A DNA stretch of 10,025 nt. Source: JAENVU01 sp964639075 (GTDB lineage: Bacteria > Actinomycetota > Acidimicrobiia > IMCC26256 > JAENVU01). The notes beneath the pieces were generated by a model. It saw only the letters and a list, made by a program, of their open reading frames with translations, made no database searches and had not been told where the DNA came from. Within the stretch, counting starts at the first letter, position 1. Every line of letters begins with the position of its first letter. The stretch spans positions 1 to 10,025 of the forward strand of contig CAZXCB010000123.1 of the NCBI GenBank assembly GCA_964639075.1, read 5' to 3'. This document shows positions 1 to 6,165 of the stretch, in pieces. Made by a program: the position numbers and the translations under genes.

Positions 1-331
1 CAACCGACCGAGCGGGGCCGCCCGGCCCGGCCCGCAGGGCCACGAGGGACGATGAGCGTGAGCGAGGTCTGGACTCCGGAGCACCCCCCAACCAACCGAC
101 CGAGCGGGGCCGCCCGGCCCGGCCCGCAGGGCCACGAGGGACGATGAGCGTGAGCGAGGTCTGGACTCCGGAGCACCCCCCAACCAACCGACCGAGCGGG
201 GCCGCCCGGCCCGGCCCGCAGGGCCACGAGGGACGATGAGCGTGAGCGAGGTCTGGACTCCGGAGCACCCCCCAACCAACCGACCGAGCGGGGCCGCCCG
301 GCCCGGCCCGCAGGGCCACGAGGGACGATGA
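1..331 (+). repeat. 92-bp tandem repeat array, about 3.6 copies
   Basis: The same 92-bp unit starts at 1, 93, 185 and 277, and the copies I compared by eye look identical. The fourth copy is partial and matches through base 331, the fourth base of the ATGA at the start of the crotonase gene. No unique spacers lie between copies. Each unit carries a GC-rich imperfect inverted repeat, GCGGGGCCG paired with CGGCCCGC (12-20 with 28-35 in the first copy), and a Shine-Dalgarno-like GAGGGA just before an ATGA. The array begins at the window edge, so the true copy number is unknown. It fills the only stretch over 300 bases without a conventional gene. It could be a real minisatellite-like array or an artefact at a contig end. 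Confidence 0.95.
52..331 (+). other. Chain of three ATGA-overlapping 31-codon mini-ORFs in the tandem repeat
   Basis: Each 92-bp unit contains an ORF of 31 codons plus stop (96 bp): 52-147, 144-239 and 236-331. A fourth, missing its start, ends at 55. Since 96 minus 4 equals 92, the TGA of each ORF overlaps the ATG of the next as ATGA, and the last TGA (329-331) overlaps the ATG at 328 of the crotonase gene. The peptide starts MSVSEVWTPEHPP and is rich in Pro, Gly and Arg; I recognise no domain. Each ATG has GAGGG three bases upstream. Translation is unproven. The geometry could follow from duplication of a segment spanning one gene junction, so this is recorded as a structural observation rather than as genes. 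Confidence 0.3.
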
Positions 332-1134
332 TGGAGCACCTCCGCGTCGAGACCGGGAGCGACGGGGTCTGTCGCATCACGCTGGACCGACCCGAGGCGA
401 AGCACGCGCTCACGGTCGCGATGCGCGACGGCATCGTCGACGCGGTGCGCGCGGGGCGGGCCGATCCCACGGTGCGCGCGTTCCTGATCCAGGCGACCGG
501 CGACGCGTTCTGCGCCGGGATGGACCTGTCCGCGTCCACCGTCGCCCAGGCGGGCACGCCCGGGTTCGACCCGCGGACGACCGCGGAGGCGCTGCGGGTC
601 GGCGTGCAGACCTTCGTGCGCGAGCTGTGGGAGCTCGACAAGCCCACCGTCGCGGCGGTGCACGGTGCCGCGGTCGGCCCGGGTGCCCACCTGGCCCTGG
701 CCTGCGACTTCGTGATCGTCGGGCCCGACACGAAGTTCCTCTGGTCGTTCCACCGGTGGGGTCTCGTGGTCGATGCCGGTGGGGCCTACCTCCTCCCCCG
801 CCTCGTCGGGCTGCCACGCGCCAAGGCGATGGTCATGCTCGGCGAGGGCTGTACCGGCACCGAAGCCGTCGAACTGGGGCTCGTGCACCGCGCCACGGCC
901 GAGACCGCGACCGTGCGCACCGAAGCCGACGAGCTCGCGGTGCGCCTCGCCGCCGGGCCGACGCGAGCGCTCGGCCTCTCCAAGCGTCTACTGAACGCCA
1001 CGTTCGAGACCGACCTCACGACGTCGCTCGAGCTCGAAGGCGCGTACCAGTCGCTCGCGACGGCGTCGGCGGACCTCGGCGAGGGCATGGCCGCGTTCCG
1101 GGAGAAGCGGCCGGCGAAGTTCGAAGGCAGGTAG
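328..1134 (+). CDS. Enoyl-CoA hydratase/isomerase family protein (crotonase fold, isomerase-like)
   Basis: This 268-aa protein has the normal crotonase length and would act on an acyl-CoA thioester in the cytoplasm. The two oxyanion-hole regions are visible: FCAGMDL at about 61-67 and GAAVGPGAHLALACD at about 113-127. Position 121, where hydratases carry a catalytic Glu (GGGxE), is His, and the second hydratase Glu (in QPE) is also absent, with Phe at about 141. GLVVDAGGAYLLPRLVG at 145-161 resembles the GLVPDxGG segment of PaaG-like and other acyl-CoA isomerases, with D149 as a possible catalytic acid. The C-terminal EGMAAFREKRPAKFEGR is typical of the family. I therefore favour an isomerase or other non-hydratase activity. 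ATG 328 and ATG 331 are both possible starts; GAGGG at 320-324 is spaced better for 331 (6 bases) than for 328 (3 bases). The lyase gene follows after 3 bases. Confidence 0.9.
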   Translation: MMEHLRVETGSDGVCRITLDRPEAKHALTVAMRDGIVDAVRAGRADPTVRAFLIQATGDAFCAGMDLSASTVAQAGTPGFDPRTTAEALRVGVQTFVRELWELDKPTVAAVHGAAVGPGAHLALACDFVIVGPDTKFLWSFHRWGLVVDAGGAYLLPRLVGLPRAKAMVMLGEGCTGTEAVELGLVHRATAETATVRTEADELAVRLAAGPTRALGLSKRLLNATFETDLTTSLELEGAYQSLATASADLGEGMAAFREKRPAKFEGR

Positions 1135-1137
1135 CCG

Positions 1138-3888
1138 GTGCACCGGGCGCGGCTCGTCCCGCTCGCGCTCGTCACCATGGCCGCCCTCGTCGGCCTCGTC
1201 GGCCTCGCCGCCGCGCCCGCCGCGCCGGCACCGGCCCCCGCGCTCGACCTCGCCCGCCCACGCGTGCTCGCGGCCGGAGTCGAGCTCGACGTCGTCCGCG
1301 CCCGTCTCGACCGCGAACCGTACGCGTCGATCTTCCGCGGGCTGCACGCACGCGCCCACGGCGCCGACGGCGTCGCGCTCGACGATCACACGATCGGCTC
1401 CGAGCGGGTCAAGGCCAAGGCCACGAAGGACCTCGCGTTCGAGTACGCCCTCGACCGGACCGTGGCGAACGACGCGATCGTCGCGTTCCCGACCCCGGGT
1501 GATCGCACCGCGGTCGGCGACCTCGTCCGCGACCACCTGCTCGCCATGTACACGCGGAGCCGGCTCGCGGTGCCGTCACCGCTCGGCGGCAACGACCGCG
1601 ACATCAACACGTCCGAGGAGCTGCTCCAGTACGCGACGGCCTACGACACGATGCTCGCCGCCGGCTACGACTTCGGGCCCGCGGACGCCACGATCCGCAC
1701 GAACATCACCGACCTCGCATCCGAGCTGTACCTCAACTTCCGGGACCCGTCGTCGGCGTCGAACTTCAGCTTCTTCCTGCCGAACAACCACCGCTCCAAG
1801 TCGGCCGCCGCGCTGGGCGTCGCCGCGCTCGCTCTGCTTGAGACCGTACCAGCCGAAGGCGCTCCACCCGCCGACGTGCGGGCGCCGGCCGCCTGGCTCA
1901 CGTTCGCGCTCGACCAGGTGGACCTCGTGCAGCGTTGGACCTTCGTCGCGCCCGGCGGCGGCTACGGCGAGGGCGCCTACTACCAGCGGTACGCGAGCCA
2001 GAACCTCCTCCCGTTCACCCGGGCCTGGGACCACGTCCGCGGGAACCGGCCGTGGGACGTCGGCGGCCAGTCGATCCCCGACCTCTGGCAGCAGCCCGTC
2101 TACCGGGCGACGCAGCGTTGGATGCTCGACGTCACCCTCCCCGACGGCGGCCTGGCGCCCATCGACGACGGCAACGTCGGGTTCTCGCACTACTTCGGCA
2201 TCGTCCCGGCAGATCCCGCGGACGCGGCCGCGTTCGTGTGGCGGTGGGCGAACGCGCCGACGCCGTACGACACCGACGGCAGCATCGACCTCGCGGCGGA
2301 CTCGCTCGCGTTCTTCGACGATGCCGTCGTCCCGGCACCACCCGCGGGGTCTCCGACCCGACTCGACGACGAGTCCGGCACCGCCGTGTTCCGCAGCGAC
2401 TGGAGCCCGGACGCGGTGCAGGTCCTCGCGCTCGGCGAGCACGGCGCAGCGATGGAGCTCGGTCGTGACCGCGACGGCCTCGGACGACCCGCGAGCGCGG
2501 CGCACGAGCACCCCGACAGCGGGAGCTACCTGATGCACGCGTACGGCGAGCGCCTGCTCCTCGACCCCGGGTACCTCACGTTCGCCCAACGCGGTCTCGT
2601 GAACGCGGCATCCGACCACAACATCGTGCTCGTCGACAGAACCGGCCCGCAGGACCCGTTCGGCCCGTCGATCGCGTGGACCAACGACCTCGCCGGGCTC
2701 CCGGACGTGGACGGCGCCGCGACCATGAGCGGCCTGAGCGACACCGCGCGTTGGGACCGCGCCCAGGTCGACACCGCGTACGCAGGAGCCCAGGTGCGGC
2801 GCCGCTTCGAGTTCGTCGACGATCGCTACCTCGTCACGTTCGACCGCGTCCGGGCATCGGCCGGCCAGCAGCTCACGTGGGTCACGCACGGCAACGGTGG
2901 CGGCACGAGCGGCGGTAGCTTCACCGCGGCCACGACGGGCGGTCGGTGGGAGCACGGTGCGGCGCGGGTCGACACCGCGCTCGTCACGAGCGCGGGGGCG
3001 CCGACGCTCACGACCCGCACGACCAACCACGAGGCCCCCGGGCGCGTGCTGCTCACCCACACCGCGCTCGACGAGTCGGTCACCGCTCCCGGCACGGCGG
3101 TCCGGACCATCGGGATCGCGTACCCGACCCGCAGTGGCGACGCCCCACCGACCATCGAGACGCTGCCCGATCCCGGCGACGGTCGCCTGCGCCTGCGACT
3201 CACCGACACCACCGGCGACCGGGTCGTGACCGTCACCCACTACCGCAGCGGCCACGTCGCGATCCGCGACCGGCATCTCGACGGCACGCCGCGCCTGCTC
3301 GGGCACGACAGCGCCGCCGGCATCGTGGCGGGTCGCGGCCTCACCGCGACCCGCGCGACACGCGGGCTGCTCGCGCTCGGCGGGCTGCCGGAGCGCGCCG
3401 AGCTCGTCGCACCCGGGAGCGCCGTGCACCTCACCGGGTTGCCGTTCAGCGTCGGCCGCGCCGACGGCGCGTGCTCCGTGACCGCGGACGGCTCCGGCGT
3501 GGACGTGCACGGCACGCGCGACGGCGTCGTCACGCTCGGCCCGACCGAGGGGAACTCCGCGCCGGGAGCCGACCCGGGTCCCGACGTGGAAGGTGCGACC
3601 GCGCTGAGCTGGCTGCGCCTCGACGGCCGCGCCAGCTGCGACCGCGACGGCGACGCGCTCACGTTCCGTTGGCAGATCGTGGCCGCCCCCGCGGGCAGCG
3701 CGTGGGTGATGCTCGACCCCACGGCGGCCGAGCCGTGGCTCGCGCTCGACCGCCCGGGCCCGTACCGGGTGCGCCTCACGGTCACCGACGGCCGGGGCGC
3801 CGTGAGCCGGGCGTCCGACCTCACCGTGTTCGCCGGACCACGCTGCACCGGCGACCGCCTCACCTGGTCCGATCCCCGCTGCCCCTGA
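1138..3888 (+). CDS. Secreted heparinase II/III-family polysaccharide lyase with C-terminal PKD-like domain
   Basis: The product is 916 aa from a GTG start. An in-frame ATG at 1177 (Met14) would shorten the signal peptide, so GTG, with AGG-rich sequence upstream, is preferred. Residues 1-30 form a signal peptide: basic start HRAR, a hydrophobic LVPLALV...LVGLAAA core, and an Ala/Pro region for cleavage. Residues of about 40-390 look like the alpha/alpha-toroid, with NNHRSK (H218) and GGGYGEGAYYQRY (Y276, Y281, Y282, Y285) as candidate catalytic His and Tyr. The beta-sandwich follows, with HEHPDSGSY (H456, H458), LLLDPGY (D476) and DHN (H494). In heparinase II, equivalent His/Asp residues act in catalysis and metal binding; this assignment is by motif only. 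Residues of about 806-899 form a PKD-like domain (LDGRASCDRDGDALTFRW, then GPYRVRLTVTDGRG). The protein is likely exported to eliminate acidic glycans such as glycosaminoglycans or alginate-like polymers; the substrate is not predictable. It starts 3 bases after the crotonase gene, an odd metabolic pairing. Confidence 0.83.
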   Translation: MHRARLVPLALVTMAALVGLVGLAAAPAAPAPAPALDLARPRVLAAGVELDVVRARLDREPYASIFRGLHARAHGADGVALDDHTIGSERVKAKATKDLAFEYALDRTVANDAIVAFPTPGDRTAVGDLVRDHLLAMYTRSRLAVPSPLGGNDRDINTSEELLQYATAYDTMLAAGYDFGPADATIRTNITDLASELYLNFRDPSSASNFSFFLPNNHRSKSAAALGVAALALLETVPAEGAPPADVRAPAAWLTFALDQVDLVQRWTFVAPGGGYGEGAYYQRYASQNLLPFTRAWDHVRGNRPWDVGGQSIPDLWQQPVYRATQRWMLDVTLPDGGLAPIDDGNVGFSHYFGIVPADPADAAAFVWRWANAPTPYDTDGSIDLAADSLAFFDDAVVPAPPAGSPTRLDDESGTAVFRSDWSPDAVQVLALGEHGAAMELGRDRDGLGRPASAAHEHPDSGSYLMHAYGERLLLDPGYLTFAQRGLVNAASDHNIVLVDRTGPQDPFGPSIAWTNDLAGLPDVDGAATMSGLSDTARWDRAQVDTAYAGAQVRRRFEFVDDRYLVTFDRVRASAGQQLTWVTHGNGGGTSGGSFTAATTGGRWEHGAARVDTALVTSAGAPTLTTRTTNHEAPGRVLLTHTALDESVTAPGTAVRTIGIAYPTRSGDAPPTIETLPDPGDGRLRLRLTDTTGDRVVTVTHYRSGHVAIRDRHLDGTPRLLGHDSAAGIVAGRGLTATRATRGLLALGGLPERAELVAPGSAVHLTGLPFSVGRADGACSVTADGSGVDVHGTRDGVVTLGPTEGNSAPGADPGPDVEGATALSWLRLDGRASCDRDGDALTFRWQIVAAPAGSAWVMLDPTAAEPWLALDRPGPYRVRLTVTDGRGAVSRASDLTVFAGPRCTGDRLTWSDPRCP

Positions 3889-3928
3889 CGCTGCGCCCGT
3901 CGACTGTCGCGTCGCCGCGGCTCCCTCC

Positions 3929-3949
3929 TAGTGTCTGACGCTCACGTCA
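3929..3949 (+). promoter_or_regulatory. Predicted promoter -10 with palindromic operator upstream of the SDR-ACAD operon
   Basis: TAGTGT at 3929-3934 fits the actinobacterial TAnnnT -10 pattern. One base later comes a perfect inverted repeat, TGACG-ctca-CGTCA (3936-3949), which would overlap the transcription start, a position typical of repressor operators. The same arrangement recurs before the hydantoinase gene (8087-8107), where 12 of the 14 operator bases match. I see no convincing -35. The regulator is not identifiable from this window. Confidence 0.55.
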
Positions 3950-3965
3950 TGTCTGTCGGTGCAAC

Positions 3966-3973
3966 GGGAAGGA
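3966..3973 (+). promoter_or_regulatory. Ribosome binding site that sets the SDR start
   Basis: GGGAAGGA lies five bases before ATG 3979 and is a strong Shine-Dalgarno match. It favours 3979 over the in-frame GTG at 3931 and ATG at 3949. Those two lie inside the predicted -10/operator, and their extra residues are not part of the SDR fold, which starts at GRFDGKVAIVTGAG. Confidence 0.75.
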
Positions 3974-3978
3974 CGAGC

Positions 3979-4893
3979 ATGGGCCGCTTCGACGGGAAGG
4001 TCGCGATCGTCACGGGAGCCGGCCGGGGCATCGGCCGGGCCGAGGCGCTGCTCCTCGCGGCGGAGGGCGCGGCCGTCGTCGTGAACGACCTCGGCGGTGC
4101 CGCCGACGGTGAGGGTGCGGACCAGCGGCCCGCCCAGCAGGTGGCCGACGAGATCGTGACCGCCGGCGGTCGAGGCGCCGCGAACTACGACGACATCGCG
4201 CTCTGGACGGGCGGCCAGGCTCTCGTCGCCCAAGCCGTCGACACGTTCGGCGGGCTCGACGTGCTCGTCAACAACGCCGGCATCCTGCGGGACAAGATGA
4301 GCTTCAACATGGACGAGGCCGAGTGGGATGCGGTCGTCGACGTGCACCTGAAGGGCCACATGTCGACGAGCCGCTTCGCGGCTTCGTACTGGCGCCAGCG
4401 CAGCAAGGAGACCGGGGCGCCGGTCGGCGCCACGATCGTGAACACCGCGAGCGAGTCGGGCCTCTACGGCAACGCGGGTCAAGCGAACTACGCCGCCGCG
4501 AAGGCCGGGATCGCCTCCATGACGATCGTGCTCGCCCGCGAGCTCGAGCGGATCGGCGTGCGGGTCAACGCGATCGCTCCGGTCGCGCGCACTCGCCTCA
4601 CCGAGGCCGTCGCCGGCGACCTCATGAACCCGAAGGACGGCGACTTCGACCGCTTCGCTCCCGAGAACGCGGCCGCCATGGCCGTGTGGCTCGCCGGCCC
4701 CGACAGCGAGGGCATCACCGGGCAGGTGTTCGCGGTGGGCGGCGGCAAAGCACAGCTGCTCGGAGGTTGGCGGCCCGTGACCGAGGTGCCCGCCACCGAC
4801 GTGTGGAACCTGGACTCGCTCACCGCGGCACGTGACGCGCTCACCGCCGGCCACGACACCGGCGTCCCGCCGTTCATGCCCCCGGTGCAGTAG
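3979..4893 (+). CDS. SDR oxidoreductase, Hsd4A/MFE-2-like beta-hydroxyacyl-CoA dehydrogenase
   Basis: The 304-aa protein is a classical short-chain dehydrogenase. It shows the TGAGRGIG nucleotide-binding loop (12-19), NDLGG (36-40), NNAG (98-101), and a catalytic set of S158, Y171 and K175 in ASESGLYGNAGQANYAAAK. NDLGG, the VHLKG segment (122-126) and GLYGNAGQANY resemble the dehydrogenase of peroxisomal multifunctional enzyme type 2 and the actinobacterial Hsd4A (17-beta-HSD/hydroxyacyl-CoA dehydrogenase) group. The extended tail after GGGKAQLLGGWRP also fits that group, which runs longer than standard SDRs of about 250 aa. The likely reaction is NAD(P)-dependent oxidation of a 3-hydroxyacyl-CoA, possibly with a steroid side chain as substrate; the substrate is inference from two following ACAD genes. 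The start is fixed by GGGAAGGA at 3966-3973, and the gene is preceded by an operator-bearing promoter. Confidence 0.85.
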   Translation: MGRFDGKVAIVTGAGRGIGRAEALLLAAEGAAVVVNDLGGAADGEGADQRPAQQVADEIVTAGGRGAANYDDIALWTGGQALVAQAVDTFGGLDVLVNNAGILRDKMSFNMDEAEWDAVVDVHLKGHMSTSRFAASYWRQRSKETGAPVGATIVNTASESGLYGNAGQANYAAAKAGIASMTIVLARELERIGVRVNAIAPVARTRLTEAVAGDLMNPKDGDFDRFAPENAAAMAVWLAGPDSEGITGQVFAVGGGKAQLLGGWRPVTEVPATDVWNLDSLTAARDALTAGHDTGVPPFMPPVQ

Positions 4894-4992
4894 CGGACGA
4901 TGAGCGCAGCGGGACACCGATTCACGTGCAGCCGGCCGGCCAGCGGAGCGTGGCCCGAGCGGCCCACGCCGAAGGCGTAGGAGCGGGAGCAT
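4894..4992 (+). promoter_or_regulatory. Structured 99-base leader between SDR and ACAD genes
   Basis: This gap contains CCGGCCGG-type palindromes and two overlapping hairpins. In the first, GCGTGG (4948-4953) pairs with CCACGC (4964-4969), with a further GG/CC extension. In the second, ACGCC (4966-4970) pairs with GGCGT (4974-4978) around a GAA loop. They share bases 4966-4969, so they cannot form together. The second ends directly before AGGAG (4979-4983), the probable ribosome binding site, nine bases before ATG 4993. A 26-codon ORF (4900-4980) runs through both. GGACGATGAGCG at 4895-4906 also occurs in each 92-bp repeat unit at the left edge. It could be a regulatory leader or a degenerate intergenic repeat element. 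Confidence 0.4.
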
Positions 4993-6165
4993 ATGCACCT
5001 CGACTGGGGCCCCGAGGTCGAGGCGTTCCGGGCCGAGCTCGTCGCCTTCCTCGACGAGCACGCACCGCCCGAGACTCGCATCCGGCGCGATTTCGCGATG
5101 AGCGACACCGACGAGATCATCCCCCGGTGGGCGCGCGACTGGCAGGCGACGCTCTTCGACCACGGCTGGATGATCCCCGGCTACCCGGCCGAGCTCGGCG
5201 GCCGGAACGCGACGCCGGTCGAGACCATGGTGTACCTCGAGGAGATGGCCGCCCGCGGCGTCCCACGCTCGCTGCACTTCCCCGGGTACGCGATCGTCGC
5301 CCCGAGCCTGCTCGAGTTCGGCACCGACGCGCAGAAGGCCCTGGTCCCGGCGGCGATCCGCGGCGACACGGTGTGGTGCATCGGCATGAGCGAGCCGAAC
5401 GCCGACTCGGACCTTGCCGGGCTCCAGACGCGGGCGGTGCTCGACGGCGACCACTTCGTCGTGAACGGCCAGAAGGTGTGGACGTCGTACGCGATGGTCG
5501 CGGAGCTCTGTTGTCTCTACGTGCGCACCGACCCGGCCGCGCCCAAGCACAAGGGCATCTCGCTCCTCATCGTCGGCATGGACACGCCTGGCATCGACGT
5601 CCGGCCGCTCACCCACATCACCGGCAACGCCGACTTCGCCGAGGTGTTCTTCACCGACGTCGAGGTGCCGGTAGAGAACCTCGTCGGCTCGCTCAACGAC
5701 GGCTGGCGGATCACCCAGGGCTCGCTCGCGCACGAGCGCGCCGGCCTGTGGGTCGAGAGCGTGGCACGGCTGGAGCAGACGATCACCGGACTCGTCGACC
5801 TCGCCCACCGGCGCGGGGTGGCGGCAGACCCGATCGTGCGCCGCCGCATCGCCGAGGGCTACCAACGGGCGGCGAGCCTGCGCGCGCTCGGATACAAGGG
5901 CTTCACGAGCTTCGCCTCGGGCTCCTCGGCTCCCGAGCACTCGTACATGAAGCTGGCGAGCTCCGAGCTGGGCAAGGAGCTGTGCGAGCTCGGCATGGAG
6001 ATCCAGGGCGCCTACGGCCCCGTCGTCGACGAGGAGCGGGGCGAGGAGGCAGGCCGCTGGGCACTGAGCTTCTTCGTGAACTTCGCCAACACGATCGCGG
6101 GCGGCACCAGCGAGATCCAGCGCAACATCATCGCCCAACGAGTGCTGGGGCTCCCCCGCGCATGA
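4993..6165 (+). CDS. Acyl-CoA dehydrogenase, catalytic subunit of a probable heteromeric ACAD
   Basis: The 390-aa protein has full ACAD length and would be an FAD enzyme introducing a 2,3 double bond into an acyl-CoA. The N-terminal helical domain is followed by CIGMSEPNADSDLAGLQTRA (129-148) and GQKVWTS (159-165), the FAD/substrate region of the middle domain. The C-terminal helical domain ends in GGTSEIQRNIIAQRVLGLPR (370-389). The Glu used by medium-chain ACAD (YEGT) is Gly370 here. E248 in LAHERAG lies where isovaleryl-CoA dehydrogenase and the mycobacterial ChsE4-type enzymes carry their base, so it is the likely catalytic residue. The gene overlaps the short ACAD gene by ATGA, which fits an alpha2-beta2 heterotetramer as in mycobacterial cholesterol side-chain ACADs. 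AGGAG at 4979-4983 supports the start. Confidence 0.9.
   Translation: MHLDWGPEVEAFRAELVAFLDEHAPPETRIRRDFAMSDTDEIIPRWARDWQATLFDHGWMIPGYPAELGGRNATPVETMVYLEEMAARGVPRSLHFPGYAIVAPSLLEFGTDAQKALVPAAIRGDTVWCIGMSEPNADSDLAGLQTRAVLDGDHFVVNGQKVWTSYAMVAELCCLYVRTDPAAPKHKGISLLIVGMDTPGIDVRPLTHITGNADFAEVFFTDVEVPVENLVGSLNDGWRITQGSLAHERAGLWVESVARLEQTITGLVDLAHRRGVAADPIVRRRIAEGYQRAASLRALGYKGFTSFASGSSAPEHSYMKLASSELGKELCELGMEIQGAYGPVVDEERGEEAGRWALSFFVNFANTIAGGTSEIQRNIIAQRVLGLPRA

Noticed and set aside
1..331. Possible CRISPR array
   Set aside because: The copies are directly adjacent with no unique spacers and the unit is 92 bp, so this is a simple tandem repeat.
1576..3510. 644-codon open frame on the minus strand inside the lyase gene
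   Set aside because: Same cause: the + strand product has signal peptide, catalytic motifs and PKD domain, while the antisense product has low-complexity composition.
3889..3928. Terminator after the lyase gene
   Set aside because: Only short palindromes such as GTCGAC and CCGCGG are present, with no strong stem and no T-run. I cannot support a terminator call.
3931..3978. Earlier in-frame starts for the SDR (GTG 3931, ATG 3949)
   Set aside because: They lie in the predicted -10/operator, lack ribosome binding sites and add residues outside the fold; ATG 3979 has GGGAAGGA at ideal spacing.
3928..6138. 736-codon open frame on the minus strand
   Set aside because: It lies antisense to the SDR and ACAD genes, whose motifs are intact. 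Long antisense frames are expected at this GC content, and its Arg/Val/His-rich translation matches no family.
4926..6161. Upstream extension of the short ACAD gene in the same frame
   Set aside because: This part overlaps the first ACAD gene and is Arg/Pro-rich shadow sequence; the ACAD fold begins at ATG 6162.
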